In this document: positions 1 through 10,966 of the stretch, one piece after another
Position numbering within the stretch: position 1 is the stretch's first letter
Layout: each line of letters starts with the position of its first letter
Assembly: GCF_036898465.1 (NCBI RefSeq)
Contig: NZ_JARUMJ010000001.1
Span: 4,960,001-5,024,000 of the forward strand
DNA length: 64,000 nucleotides
DNA from: Streptomyces sp. B21-105
GTDB taxonomy: Bacteria; Actinomycetota; Actinomycetes; Streptomycetales; Streptomycetaceae
Direction of reading: 5' to 3'
Made by a program: the position numbers and the translations under genes
Notes under the pieces: generated by a model
What the model saw: only the letters and a program-made list of their open reading frames with translations
Databases searched by the model: none
Told to the model about the DNA's origin: nothing

Positions 1-2442
<2,442 letters not shown>

Positions 2443-2572
2443 TCGCTCTTCGGCCCCGTGCCGAGCCTGTCGGCCAGGCAGGTTGCCGCGCACGGCTCCG
2501 GGGAGAGAGGGTGGGTGGTGCGTCTGTCGCAGTGACGGCCGGACGAACCAGACGACCGCAGGAGTGCTCAGT

Positions 2573-3109
2573 ATGTCCATCGACCCGTCCTCGATTCCCA
2601 ACTTCGGGGGCCAGCCAGAGCCGGAGCCCCAGGGTGGACCGGCGGGCCCCGTCGTCCCGGATCAGGACCTCGTGAAGCAGCTCCTCGACCAGATGGAGCT
2701 GAAGTACGTCGTCGACGACGAGGGTGACCTCGCGGCGCCGTGGGAGGAGTTCCGCACGTACTTCATGTTCCGCGGCGAGGGTGACCAGGCGGTCTACTCG
2801 GTGCGGACGTTCTTCGACCGGGCCCACAAGATCGACGACAAGGTGCAGCTGCTCGAGTCGATCGACGACTGGAACCGCCGCACCCTGTGGCCCAAGGTCT
2901 ACACCCACACCCACGACGACGGCACCGTCCGCCTCATCGGTGAGGCGCAGCTGCTGATCGGCGCCGGGGTCAACATCGAGCTGTTCGTCAGCTCGACGGT
3001 GAGCTGGGTGCGCGCGGCCATCGAGTTCGACAAGTGGCTCGTGGAGCAGATGGGCCTGGAGTCGGCCGTCAACGAGGCCGAGGAAAAGCCCGAAGACGGC
3101 GCCGAATAG
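2573..3109 (+). CDS. YbjN domain-containing protein
   Basis: A 178-aa protein that matches the actinobacterial YbjN (type III secretion chaperone-like) fold family of unknown biochemical role. The start ATG at 2573 is preceded by a GGAG-type ribosome site at 2561. The N-terminus is Pro/Gly-rich and disordered-looking (about residues 1-28). It is followed by the typical alpha/beta body with FMFRGEGDQAVYSVRTFFDRA and LVEQMGLE near the end, and then an acidic tail. It lies 130 bp downstream of clpB on the same strand, so it may be co-transcribed, and is closed by a strong hairpin at 3137. No catalytic residues are apparent. Confidence 0.8.
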   Translation: MSIDPSSIPNFGGQPEPEPQGGPAGPVVPDQDLVKQLLDQMELKYVVDDEGDLAAPWEEFRTYFMFRGEGDQAVYSVRTFFDRAHKIDDKVQLLESIDDWNRRTLWPKVYTHTHDDGTVRLIGEAQLLIGAGVNIELFVSSTVSWVRAAIEFDKWLVEQMGLESAVNEAEEKPEDGAE

Positions 3110-3136
3110 CACCGGCGACCTCCCCGTAGTGCACAG

Positions 3137-3173
3137 ACGGGCGTCCGTCCACACCCTGTGGACGGACGCCCGT
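3137..3173 (+). terminator. Hairpin terminator after the YbjN gene
   Basis: A perfect 16-bp inverted repeat (ACGGGCGTCCGTCCAC and its complement) with a 5-nt loop, 27 bp after the YbjN stop codon. There is no clear T-tract, as is common for Streptomyces terminators. Confidence 0.75.
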
Positions 3174-3449
3174 CGGCGTTCGGCCCCCTCTTCGCCGGAG
3201 CCGGCCCGAGCGCCTCAAGACGCCCGGAGTCACGGCACAGCAAGATCCCGCACGGCCCGGCATCCGCGAGCGGCAGGCACCAGCCATCGGTCTCGCCGAG
3301 CGGGCGCGCCGGGTCCTCCGGGGCCGGCCGTCACCGAGGGGGCGCACCGGGCCCACTCCCGTCCCAGGCGGACCATGACGGCGAGAACGTGCCGCCCACG
3401 CCGAGGGTGGTCCCGCTCGCGGTACCGTGCGGCGAGTGCGGTCGCCCCG

Positions 3450-3494
3450 GGAATTTCCGGAGGTGGGAATTCCGGAGGTGCGTTGATATCAACG
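3450..3494. promoter_or_regulatory. Direct repeat plus 14-bp palindrome upstream of the response regulator
   Basis: Two nearly identical 16-mers (GGAATTTCCGGAGGTG at 3450 and GGGAATTCCGGAGGTG at 3465) run straight into the perfect palindrome CGTTGATATCAACG (3481-3494). This is 38 bp before the TTG start of the response regulator. The arrangement looks like an operator or promoter region, possibly for autoregulation; the binding protein is unknown. The rest of 3174-3449 holds no convincing gene. Confidence 0.5.
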
Positions 3495-3531
3495 GTGCTG
3501 GAATCGTGCAGGGCCTCGCTGGGGAGAATCA

Positions 3532-4263
3532 TTGAGCGCGCGCATCCTGGTCGCCGAAGACGACGAAAAACAATCTCGTCTCATCCGGATTTATCTGGAA
3601 CGGGAAGGCAACGCGGTGCAGGTCGTGGCCGACGGCCGGGCAGCGCTGGAACGGGCGCGTGCGGCGGGGCTGGATCTCCTCGTTCTGGATGTGATGCTGC
3701 CGCTCGTCGACGGACTCGACGTATGCCGCATTCTGCGTGCCGAGGCCTGCGAGGTGCCGATTCTGCTGCTGACCGCCCGCAGCACCGAGGAGGACATGCT
3801 CCTCGGCCTCGACCTGGGGGCCGACGACTACCTCACCAAGCCGTACAGTCCCCGCGAACTCACCGCGCGGGTACGGGCGCTGCTGCGGCGCTCCAGGAAG
3901 GGCGGCGCGGCCGGGAGCGAGGTGCTGCGGGTCGGCGCGGTCGAACTGGACACCGCCCGCTTCGAGGTCCGGGTGGCAGGCCGTCCGGTGGCGCTGACCT
4001 CCAAGGAGTTCTCGATACTGGAGGCTCTGGCCCGCGAGCCGGGGCGGGTGTTCACCCGGGCCAGAATCATCGAGCGCGCCTTCGGCTTCGACAGCGACGT
4101 ACTCGAGCGCACGGTGGACGCCCATGTGCGCAACCTGCGCCGGAAACTGGGGGACGACCCCGCCCGGCCGCGCCATCTGGAGACCGTGTACGGCCGGGGG
4201 TACCGCCTGGCGGACGGTTCGGCGCCCACCCAGGCGCCCACCCAGGCGCCCGCGGGGTCCTGA
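3532..4263 (+). CDS. OmpR/PhoB-family response regulator
   Basis: A 243-aa DNA-binding response regulator. The receiver domain has the acidic pair at residues 10-12, phospho-acceptor Asp53 in VLDVMLP, and the conserved Lys103 in LTKP. The C-terminal winged helix (about residues 135-228) ends with the diagnostic VRNLRRKLGDD...VYGRGYRL. The start is TTG, chosen because it begins the canonical receiver strand (SARILVAEDD). The tail repeats PTQAPTQAPAG. It converges on the histidine kinase gene with only 10 bp between stop codons. That is an unusual layout for a cognate pair, although pairing is still the simplest reading. Confidence 0.92.
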   Translation: MSARILVAEDDEKQSRLIRIYLEREGNAVQVVADGRAALERARAAGLDLLVLDVMLPLVDGLDVCRILRAEACEVPILLLTARSTEEDMLLGLDLGADDYLTKPYSPRELTARVRALLRRSRKGGAAGSEVLRVGAVELDTARFEVRVAGRPVALTSKEFSILEALAREPGRVFTRARIIERAFGFDSDVLERTVDAHVRNLRRKLGDDPARPRHLETVYGRGYRLADGSAPTQAPTQAPAGS

Positions 4264-4273
4264 CAGCGGTCGA

Positions 4274-5911
4274 TCAGCCGGCGTCGGGCGGCGACGGCCG
4301 GGTCGTGGCGAGCGTGACGGTGAAGGTCGTGCCGACGCCGACGGTGCTCGCCACGGCGATCGTCCCCTGGTGGTCGGTCACGATCTGGCGGGCGATGGAC
4401 AGCCCCAGGCCACTTCCACCGGTGGCGCGGCCCCGTGCCGTGTCCGCCCGCCAGAAGCGGTCGAAGAGATGGGGCAGGTCCTCGGCGGGTATTCCCTTTC
4501 CGGTGTCCCGCACCTGGATGAACGCGAGATCGCCGTGCTGGGCCAGGGCCAGTGTCACCGTGCCGCCCGCCGCCGTGGCCCTCAGCGCGTTGCCGACCAG
4601 ATTGCCGACGACCTGGCGCAGCCGGTCGGCGTCGGCGATGACGTCCACAGGTCGCGGCGCCTCCAGCCGCAGCGCGACACCTGCCGCGTCGGCCTGGGCA
4701 CGGTGAGCCGTGCCGGCGGCTTCGAGGAGCTCGCGCAGGTCGACGCGGACCCGGTGGTAGGTGAGTGCACCGGCCTCGGCCAGCGCGAGATCCTGCAGGT
4801 CGTCCACGATCCGCTGCTGCAGCAGTGCCTCCTCGTGGAGGGAATCGAGCAGCTCGGGGGTCGGCTCGACGACCCCGTCCCGCAGAGCCTCCAGATAGCC
4901 GCGCAGATTGGCCAGCGGGGTGCGCAGCTCGTGGGCGATGTCACCGGTGAGGCGGCGCTGGCGTTCCTCGCCGGCCTGGATGGACTCCGCCATCCGGTTG
5001 AAGGCGCGGCCGAGTTGGGCGATCTCGTCCCGGCCGGAGACGGGCACCCGCCGCCCCAGGTCTCCCTCACCCAGCCCCCCGGCGGCCAGCGTCATGGCAC
5101 GGACCGGGCGCAGCACCGCCCGGCTCAGGAGCAGGGCGCCGAGCACGGCGGCGAGGGCGACACCGCCTGCGACGGCCACCGTGGGGGCTGCGGCCACGGT
5201 GGGCGGGGACTCGTCCCGGACGCCGAGACGGATCACCAGGCGTGGCGGGGCCGCGGAGCCCACGCGCTCGTTGAACACCCGCTGCAGGCAGGTGACGAAC
5301 TGCTGCCCCGACTCGCATGTCCGGATCACCTCGAGGTCCTGCGGAGTCTGCGGGTCCGAGTCGCCTTTCGGCTCCTTGCACTGTTCCGGCCGGCGCTCCG
5401 TGCTGATCCGGGGCACGCCGGTGTCGTCCGGCCGGGCCGTCACCTCGGCCCCCGCCCGGGTCAGACAGGCCGCGTACGCCGCTTCGGCGCGGTACTGGGC
5501 GATCGCGGTCGCCGTCCGCTTCATCGAGGCCCGCGGTATCTGTCCCGCGGGGATCCGCAAGACGGGACGCGGGTCGACCAGCACGGGCGGCTGGTTGCTC
5601 ACCGGGCGCGGGGTACGGCCCTCGAGCGCGTCGGAATCGGCGAGCAGGACGTCGTTCTCGGTGGCGACCCGGATGCGCTGGCCGGTGTCCTCGGTCAGGC
5701 GGTCCACCGTCGGCGAGAGACCTTCCCAGGTGCCGTGCGCGAACCCGTACGCGCGCAGCTCGCCGGTGATCCGGGAGACCTCCTGCCGCCCCGCCGTGAC
5801 ACTCTCCTGGACCTGACGGTTCGCCTGACGCAGGGTCAACCAGGCGGTGGCGGCGGTGGCGGTCAGCGCGACCAGCATCAGCAGGCCGAGTACCCGGAGC
5901 CGGAAGCTCAT
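4274..5911 (-). CDS. Membrane sensor histidine kinase
   Basis: A 545-aa HAMP-containing kinase. One TM segment spans about residues 5-25 and a second lies near residue 245, enclosing an extracytoplasmic sensor region of about 215 aa that contains several Cys (AACLTRAG, EQCKEP, TCESGQQFVTC) and could be disulfide-bonded. HAMP follows, then the H-box DIAHELRTPLANL with phosphorylated His327. The N, G1 (VRDTGKGIP), F and G2 (GGSGLGLSI) boxes complete the HATPase domain. The extracytoplasmic domain has no family I recognise. Its neighbours (convergent regulator, exporter operon downstream) suggest control of a cell-envelope export system. Confidence 0.93.
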   Translation of the reverse strand: MSFRLRVLGLLMLVALTATAATAWLTLRQANRQVQESVTAGRQEVSRITGELRAYGFAHGTWEGLSPTVDRLTEDTGQRIRVATENDVLLADSDALEGRTPRPVSNQPPVLVDPRPVLRIPAGQIPRASMKRTATAIAQYRAEAAYAACLTRAGAEVTARPDDTGVPRISTERRPEQCKEPKGDSDPQTPQDLEVIRTCESGQQFVTCLQRVFNERVGSAAPPRLVIRLGVRDESPPTVAAAPTVAVAGGVALAAVLGALLLSRAVLRPVRAMTLAAGGLGEGDLGRRVPVSGRDEIAQLGRAFNRMAESIQAGEERQRRLTGDIAHELRTPLANLRGYLEALRDGVVEPTPELLDSLHEEALLQQRIVDDLQDLALAEAGALTYHRVRVDLRELLEAAGTAHRAQADAAGVALRLEAPRPVDVIADADRLRQVVGNLVGNALRATAAGGTVTLALAQHGDLAFIQVRDTGKGIPAEDLPHLFDRFWRADTARGRATGGSGLGLSIARQIVTDHQGTIAVASTVGVGTTFTVTLATTRPSPPDAG

Positions 5912-5972
5912 CGCGGGCCACCCCGCCTACCTGCCAGGACGTGTGTGCTCAACGGGACTCCTCTGATGGTGC

Positions 5973-6005
5973 GTCAGGGGCGGTCTCGCCGAGGCCGCCC
6001 CTGAC
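5973..6005. terminator. Hairpin between the exporter operon and the kinase gene
   Basis: Inverted repeat GTCAGGGGCGG / CCGCCCCTGAC with a short loop, just after the permease stop codon. It is positioned to end the minus-strand transporter operon. Confidence 0.65.
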
Positions 6006-6025
6006 CCGTACGACGGACGGGGCGC

Positions 6026-7336
6026 TCAGGAGCCGGACAGGGCCTCCGTCGGTGACAGTCGGCTCGCCCGTACCGCCGGATACAGTCCGGCGATCACGCC
6101 GATGACCAGGGTGCAGCCGATCCCCGCCGCACTCGCCCACACCGGGACGACCGTCGGCCAGTCGCGGCTGAGGGCGTAGGCCGCCGTGATCGCGGTCCCC
6201 AGCACCGTCCCGCCGAGGCCGCCGATGAGCGACAACAGCAGCGACTCCGTCACGAACTGGGTCCGGATCTGGCCGCGGGTCGCCCCAAGCGCCCGGCGCA
6301 GGCCGATCTCGGGGCGCCGCTCAAGGACCGAGATGACCATCGTGTTGCCGACTCCTACGCCACCGACGAGCAGTGCCACGCCGCCGAGGCCGAGCAGCAG
6401 CCCGGTGAGCGCCGACTCGGTGGCCTCGCGGGCGGCGAGCGCGTCGGAGGGCCGGGAGATCCGGACCTCTCCCGGTTTCTCCGGGTACGCCGTGGCAGGC
6501 AGCACGGCCCGTACCTCCGCGATCTGGCTGTCCTCGGCGCGGACGTAGACCGTCGACGGATGGCCGTCGAAGCGCAGGTACGTCCGGGCCGCCGGCCAGC
6601 CGACCAGCGCCGCGCTGTCGAGCTCCGGCGCGAGCGGTACGGGGTCGAGGACGCCGACGAGGGAGAACCAGCGGTCGTCGAGCCAGACCCGCGTTCCCGG
6701 TGTGTACACGTCGAGCCGGCCCGCGGCCGTGGAGCCGAGTACGACGGCCGGGTACTGCTCGGTCGCGGAATCCAGCCAGCGGCCCCGGCGGACGTGGCCG
6801 CCGACAGCAGGAAGCAGGCGCCTGTCGGCCGCGAGGACCTCGAGGGAACCGGTGCGTCCGACGGCGATGTGCTCATTGCGGTAGATGTGTGCGCCGGTTG
6901 CGCCGGTGGCGGCGACCTGCTGCACGGGCGGAACGCGGCCGATCATCGCGACGGCCTCGTGGGGCAGCTCTGCCTCGGTGCCGTCGAGTGAGTCGCCGGG
7001 GGCGACCCGCAGCAGGTTGGTGCCGAGCGCGTCGAGCCGGCGGTCCACCTCCGCCCGGCCGGAGCCGGAGATTCCGACCACCGCGATCATCGCGGCGACG
7101 CCGATCGCGATCCCGAGCGCGGAGAGGAAGATCCGCAGGGGACGAGTCCGCAGCCCGGTCCCGCCGAGCCGCACGATGTCCTGAGGACCGAGGCGGGCGG
7201 CCCGCAGTCGGCCGCCCGTGCCACCGACGCCGCCGCTCGCTCGTCCGCGGCCACGTCCGTCGCCCCCGCGGGGGCCGGGCGGCAGGGCCGGTGGGGCGTC
7301 GTCCACGGGTGGGCCGTTCGTCGTGAGGTCGGTCAT
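6026..7336 (-). CDS. MacB/FtsX-type ABC transporter permease
   Basis: A 436-aa permease: a Gly/Pro/Arg-rich cytosolic N-terminus (about residues 1-55), a first TM near 70-92 ([20 protein letters not shown]), a large extracytoplasmic MacB-like periplasmic-core domain, and three TM segments from about residue 310 on with the FtsX signature [17 protein letters not shown]. It overlaps the ATPase gene by 4 bp, so translation is probably coupled. With its partners it should form a mechanotransmission-type complex exporting lipids, peptides or antibiotics, or acting on envelope proteins. The substrate is not visible from sequence. Confidence 0.9.
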   Translation of the reverse strand: MTDLTTNGPPVDDAPPALPPGPRGGDGRGRGRASGGVGGTGGRLRAARLGPQDIVRLGGTGLRTRPLRIFLSALGIAIGVAAMIAVVGISGSGRAEVDRRLDALGTNLLRVAPGDSLDGTEAELPHEAVAMIGRVPPVQQVAATGATGAHIYRNEHIAVGRTGSLEVLAADRRLLPAVGGHVRRGRWLDSATEQYPAVVLGSTAAGRLDVYTPGTRVWLDDRWFSLVGVLDPVPLAPELDSAALVGWPAARTYLRFDGHPSTVYVRAEDSQIAEVRAVLPATAYPEKPGEVRISRPSDALAAREATESALTGLLLGLGGVALLVGGVGVGNTMVISVLERRPEIGLRRALGATRGQIRTQFVTESLLLSLIGGLGGTVLGTAITAAYALSRDWPTVVPVWASAAGIGCTLVIGVIAGLYPAVRASRLSPTEALSGS

Positions 7337-8055
7337 CGGACCGCCTCGCCCGGCGCGGCCGTGGTCGCGGTCGCGGTCGCGGTGTCCGCCACCACGCGGC
7401 CGTCGCGCATCTCGATACGACGGGGCAGCCCGGCCGCGATCTCACGGTCGTGGGTGATGATCACGACCGTCGTCCCGGCGGCGTTCAGCTCGCGCAGCAG
7501 ACCGAGTACGGCCTCCCCGGAAGCGGAGTCCAGGTTGCCGGTCGGCTCGTCCGCAAGCAGAACCGCGGGTCCGCCGATCACCGCCCGGGCCACCGCCACC
7601 CGCTGGCGCTCGCCGCCGGACAACTGGTGCGGGAGGTGGTGGACGCGGTGGCTGAGACCGACCCGTTCCAGCGCCACCGCCGCCCTGGCCCGGCGGCGGC
7701 GCAGCGGTACCCCGGCGTACAGCAGCCCCTCGGCCACGGAGTCCAGGACCGGAACCCCCACCGCCAGATGGAACTGCTGGAAGACGAAGCCGATCCGGGT
7801 GGCCCGCAGCGCCGACACCTCACGGTCTGTCAGCTTCGCCACGTCATGGCCGTCGACCAGCACCCGCCCGGCGGAGGGCCCGTCGAGGCTGCCCATGAGG
7901 TTCAGCATGCTGGACTTGCCCGAGCCCGAAGGGCCGACGACCGCGACGAGTTCGCCGCGTCCGATGCTCAGGTTCACGTCCCGTACCGCCGCCACGCCAC
8001 CGGGGTACGTCTTGGAGACCGCGTCGAACTCCACGACCGTCGATGCTCCGCTCAC
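7333..8055 (-). CDS. ABC transporter ATP-binding protein (LolD/MacB type)
   Basis: A 240-aa ATPase with Walker [10 protein letters not shown]-loop FQQFHL, signature [14 protein letters not shown], Walker [14 protein letters not shown] and switch His in TTVVIITHD. The NLDS extension is typical of the MacB/LolD/FtsE branch that energises FtsX-fold permeases. The Ala/Thr-rich tail ([12 protein letters not shown]) is unremarkable. It overlaps both its neighbours by 4 bp in the operon. Confidence 0.95.
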   Translation of the reverse strand: MSGASTVVEFDAVSKTYPGGVAAVRDVNLSIGRGELVAVVGPSGSGKSSMLNLMGSLDGPSAGRVLVDGHDVAKLTDREVSALRATRIGFVFQQFHLAVGVPVLDSVAEGLLYAGVPLRRRRARAAVALERVGLSHRVHHLPHQLSGGERQRVAVARAVIGGPAVLLADEPTGNLDSASGEAVLGLLRELNAAGTTVVIITHDREIAAGLPRRIEMRDGRVVADTATATATTAAPGEAVR

Positions 8056-9323
8056 TCGGGGATCCTCACGTTCATGCCCTCGCGAACCGCGCTTCCGCTC
8101 ACTTCCACCCGGCCGTCCGCGAAGAGCCCGGTCTTCACCGCGACGAACCGGCCGTCCGCGGTCTCCAGGCCGTGGCCGCCCTCGGCAAGGGCGACCAGCG
8201 CGGCGACCGGCACGGTGAGGACGTCCGCCCGTTCCCGCCCCGCGTACTCGACGGTGACCGGCGCGCTCTCCAGCCGTCCCACGGATTTCTGGTCCTTGAC
8301 GGTGATGGTCACCGGAACCGTGGGTGCCGCGGAGCCACCCTCCCCGCCTCGGTCCTCGGGCGCGGTCGCGCTCTTTCCCACCGAGGCCACCTCGCCCTTC
8401 ACCGATGTCCCGGCGGGCAGCCCGATCGTGACGGCGGCGCCGCGCACGGCCCAGGAATCCTCCGCCGCCGAGGCGTTGACGACGACCTTCCGCGACGTAC
8501 CGGTGTACGTGAGGGCGTCATCGGTGGCCGGCGAGCCGAGCCGGACACCCGCGTGGCCGATCCGTACGTTGCCGGCGGAGTAGACGACGTCGCCGATGCC
8601 GACCGTGCCGCTCTGGGGAAGTCCCAGGGACTTCTGCCAGCGCTTGACCGCGCGGGCGGTGAGGCCGGTGAACTCCTCGTCGACGGTGAAGCCGGTGTAG
8701 CCCAGAGCGGCGAGATTGCTCTCGAACTGCAGGACGTCCATCCCGCGCAGCGTGCCCCCTGTCCCCCCGGCCCCGCCTGGCGTCGGCGATGCGGAGGGGT
8801 CCGGAGCCCCGGAGGTCTCGTCCGCGCGGCCCTGGTCGCCCGAGTCCTGGGTGCCCCCCTCGGTCCCGGCCCCCTGCCCGGTGCCCTGCCGGGCGCCCAC
8901 GGTCAGGCCCAGCTCCCGGTACATCGGCAGCGCCCCGTACAGCAGAACCACCGGCCGGTCGTCGACGCGCAGCAGAGTGCCGCCGCGCCCCATGGTCGTG
9001 CCCTCCGCGGGCAGCCAGGTCACGGTGCCGGTCGCCTTGACCGGCAGTGGTACCTCAGTGCCGTAGCCCAACCGGCCGTCCACCGTGGTGCGTTCGGTCA
9101 GCGTGGTCCGGGTGACCGGGACGGTGGAGCCTGAGCGGGGCGGGGCGGAGGAGCCCTCCTGGGCCCCGCCTCCGCCGAGGCCCAGTGCACCGACCACGGC
9201 GACTGCCGCCACGACGACCAGAGCCGAGGCCACCAGGGCCGTACGCCGTCCGCGCCGACCGCGCGGCGGCGGCGCGGGAGCAGCCCCGCGCTCGTGATCG
9301 GTCTGCACAGCCGTCTCCGCCAT
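8052..9323 (-). CDS. Periplasmic adaptor-like protein with peptidoglycan-binding domain
   Basis: A 423-aa membrane-anchored protein. The start ATG at 9323 begins [13 protein letters not shown], followed by an Arg-rich stretch and one TM ([20 protein letters not shown]). The extracytoplasmic part contains a PG_binding_1-like block ([33 protein letters not shown]) inside an HlyD/MacA-like adaptor layout, with barrel strands near the C-terminus. It overlaps the ATPase gene and starts 3 bp after the stop of the lipoprotein gene, so it is the third component of the export operon. Adaptors with inserted PG-binding domains are common beside MacB-like permeases in actinobacteria. Confidence 0.85.
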   Translation of the reverse strand: MAETAVQTDHERGAAPAPPPRGRRGRRTALVASALVVVAAVAVVGALGLGGGGAQEGSSAPPRSGSTVPVTRTTLTERTTVDGRLGYGTEVPLPVKATGTVTWLPAEGTTMGRGGTLLRVDDRPVVLLYGALPMYRELGLTVGARQGTGQGAGTEGGTQDSGDQGRADETSGAPDPSASPTPGGAGGTGGTLRGMDVLQFESNLAALGYTGFTVDEEFTGLTARAVKRWQKSLGLPQSGTVGIGDVVYSAGNVRIGHAGVRLGSPATDDALTYTGTSRKVVVNASAAEDSWAVRGAAVTIGLPAGTSVKGEVASVGKSATAPEDRGGEGGSAAPTVPVTITVKDQKSVGRLESAPVTVEYAGRERADVLTVPVAALVALAEGGHGLETADGRFVAVKTGLFADGRVEVSGSAVREGMNVRIPE

Positions 9324-9325
9324 CG

Positions 9326-9919
9326 TCAGCCCTTGCCCGCGGGCTGGTCCGCCGGGTCGCCGATGATCGGAGCGCAGACACGGGTGGCACGCTTGGCTCC
9401 CGCCGAGGTCTGGTTCCACTCGGAGCCCTGCGCGGTCCCGTCGGGGCCGGGGTCGGGAAAGTCGGGGGCGCCGTTCTTCTGCATGCAGTCGGCGTAGTCC
9501 CGCTTGACCTTGATCTGCTCGGGCGTGAGTTTGGGCTGGTTGGCGTTCTCAAGGCTCTCGGGGACGGCCCCCTTGAGTGAGGCGCACTTCTCGGAGGCGT
9601 CCAGGAACTTCGTGTTCTTCTTCAGCGTCGCGTTGTCGCCGAAGTCGACCTGCCCCTCGGCGTCCGGGTCGGGGGCGTCGACGCCGTTGTCCCGGAGGCA
9701 TTTCACCCACTCGCGCTGCGCGGTCACATACGCGGCCACGTCGTCGTCACCACTCGGCGCGGTCGTCTTGCCGGACGTCTTGCCGGACGCCTTGTCGGAG
9801 GCCGTGTCGCCGCCGGCCGTCGGGACCTTCGGGGCGTCGCCCTCGCCGCCGCAGCCGGCCAGGGTGATCGCCATGACCGACGCCGTCACCACGGCCATCA
9901 GCACCCGGTTCGTCCTCAT
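9326..9919 (-). CDS. Secreted lipoprotein, first gene of the exporter operon
   Basis: A 197-aa lipoprotein. The start ATG at 9919 gives a signal peptide MRTNRVLMAVVTASVMAITLAGC with a lipobox (LAGC) at residues 20-23. The mature part begins with a Gly/Ser/Thr/Lys linker (DTASDKASGKTSGKTTAPSG) and then carries two similar blocks: VKCLRDNGVDAPDPD and ADCMQKNGAPDFPDP. I read these as an internal duplication of a Cys-containing unit. No enzyme family is recognised. It is translationally close to the adaptor gene (TGA-CG-ATG). It may sense or deliver the transported molecule; that is inference only. Confidence 0.82.
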   Translation of the reverse strand: MRTNRVLMAVVTASVMAITLAGCGGEGDAPKVPTAGGDTASDKASGKTSGKTTAPSGDDDVAAYVTAQREWVKCLRDNGVDAPDPDAEGQVDFGDNATLKKNTKFLDASEKCASLKGAVPESLENANQPKLTPEQIKVKRDYADCMQKNGAPDFPDPGPDGTAQGSEWNQTSAGAKRATRVCAPIIGDPADQPAGKG

Positions 9920-9988
9920 CGGTTCTCCCGCCTCCTGTCGCGCCCGACCGCGGGCGCGGCGGGCGTCCCGACCGTAGGCCGGAGGTGA

Positions 9989-10009
9989 TGAAGAACCTTT
10001 GAAGAACCT
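9989..10009. promoter_or_regulatory. 11-bp-spaced direct repeat upstream of the lipoprotein operon
   Basis: TGAAGAACCT occurs at 9989 and again at 10000, exactly one helical turn apart. It lies about 70-90 bp upstream of the lipoprotein start. Tandem half-sites at 11-bp spacing are what OmpR/PhoB-family regulators bind, and such a regulator is encoded at 3532. This links the two-component system to the exporter operon by inference. Confidence 0.5.
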
Positions 10010-10034
10010 GTCATCCGATGACGAGCGGGCCACT

Positions 10035-10130
10035 CGCCCAGGCGACACCTCGTTGGCCTACCTGTTCCCATGTCGTGCGACAGGCCCCGCTGCGGATCTC
10101 CGGCACCGGCGGTGAGCTGGCCGCAGGGCC
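10035..10130 (+). pseudogene. Relic of a related integrase start and its att flank
   Basis: From CCCAGGCGACACCTCGTT through ATG (10070) and TGTCGTGCGACAGGCCC this stretch follows the sequence around the intact integrase start at 10925-10990. The first residues MSCDRPRCGS line up with MSRNRPTRGN of the intact integrase, as does the later GGTGAGC segment. After about 60 bp the likeness ends. It is best read as the decayed left end of an earlier, related element. Confidence 0.5.
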
Positions 10131-10156
10131 TGTCCGGACCGGTCTGCTTCCCGGCT

Positions 10157-10205
10157 GCCGGTAGCCCAGCCCACTCCGTGTTCGCACACCTATTCATGTG
10201 CGGCG
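10157..10205 (+). repeat. Second degenerate copy of the left att flank
   Basis: GCCGGTAGCCCAGCCCACTC followed by GTGTTCGCACACCTATTCAT matches the intact left junction at 10926-10968 at roughly four positions in five. It lacks an integrase reading frame behind it. It appears to be another relic of insertion at the same target. Confidence 0.5.
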
Positions 10206-10250
10206 CGGGTCAGTTGCGAGAAGGGTGCTGTGCCCGGCCCCCGAGTCCCG

Positions 10251-10379
10251 TCAGCTTTCGTAGTGATAGCGGCACTGTGCGATCAGGACGCCGTCCTCGG
10301 TGGCCTTGTAGATCAGCCGGTGCTCGTCGTTGATGCGGCGTGACCAGTAGCCCTGGAATCCTTGCTTGAGCGGTTCCGG
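10251..10379 (-). pseudogene. 3' fragment of a YoeB/Txe-family toxin gene
   Basis: The minus strand encodes [20 protein letters not shown] followed by [11 protein letters not shown] and ends CRYHYES-stop. This is the highly recognisable C-terminal half of the YoeB mRNA interferase (the SRRI.DEHRLVY...YHY signature, with catalytic His/Tyr at the end). No start, N-terminal half or YefM-type antitoxin is found upstream, so it cannot act as a toxin-antitoxin pair. It lies between insertion relics and the aminotransferase remnant. Confidence 0.75.
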
Positions 10380-10502
10380 TTTGCACGTCCGTCCCTGTCG
10401 GTGCGGCAGGCGCCGAAATGACGGCCTGCGGCGCGAAAGTGCCGGGCGGGCGAGGCGCGGCAGGCGGCGGGGGACGCGTCGACCAGTCCCGCAGGGCGGC
10501 GA

Positions 10503-10958
10503 TCAGCCCGCGAACGCCTTGCGGAGCCGTTCCGCCGCGTCCGCCAGTACCTCGACGCGTTTGCAGAACGCGAACCGGACGTATGGTGCGCCGGCCTCTT
10601 TGTGGTCGTAGAAGACGGCGTTGGGGATGGCGACGACACCCGCCCGTTCGGGGAGGGAGCGGCAGAAGGCGATGCCGTCGCTCTCGCCGAGGGGCCGGAT
10701 GTCGGTGGTGATGAAGTACGTGCCGGCCGGGCGAAAGACCTTGAAGCCCGCCTGCTCCAGGCCGCCCGCGAGCAGGTCCCGTTGGGTCAGCATGTCCGCG
10801 CGGAAGTCCGCGAAGTACGAGTCGGGCAGGCGCAGGGCCTCGGCCACCGCGTATTGGAAGGGCCCGGAGGCGACATACGTCAGGTACTGCTTCGCCGAGC
10901 GGACGGCGGCGACGAGACCGGGGGCGCCGGTGACCCAGGCCACTCCTCGTTCGTACAC
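10503..10958 (-). pseudogene. C-terminal part of the interrupted aminotransferase (dapC-like)
   Basis: About 140 codons equivalent to the last third of the full copy at 44531-45697: AKQYLTYV, GPFQYA, AEALRLPDSYF, GTYFITTDI and the C-terminal VRFAFCK with the carboxylate-binding Arg. It lacks the PLP lysine and cannot be active alone. Upstream it runs into the element (VYERGVAWVT, where GVAWVT replaces KVGWVT) at the left junction. It differs from the full copy at about 50 of 140 residues, whereas the right-hand N-terminal remnant differs at only about 10 of 250. The two halves therefore may not derive from one gene. Confidence 0.85.
10931..10938. other. Left attachment junction (attL core)
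   Basis: TGACCCAG, at the point where the C-terminal aminotransferase reading frame breaks. The same octamer is at the right break (54434) and inside the intact gene copy (44956). Serine integrases recombine at very short common cores, so an 8-bp match at both break points is expected. Confidence 0.75.
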
Positions 10959-10966
10959 TCATTCAC

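Noticed and set aside
4124..6004. 626-codon plus-strand frame opposite the kinase gene
   Set aside because: Antisense of a clear histidine kinase; no motifs and atypical composition.
10931..10938. tRNA gene as integration target
   Set aside because: No tRNA-like cloverleaf is seen at either edge; the target is plainly protein-coding.
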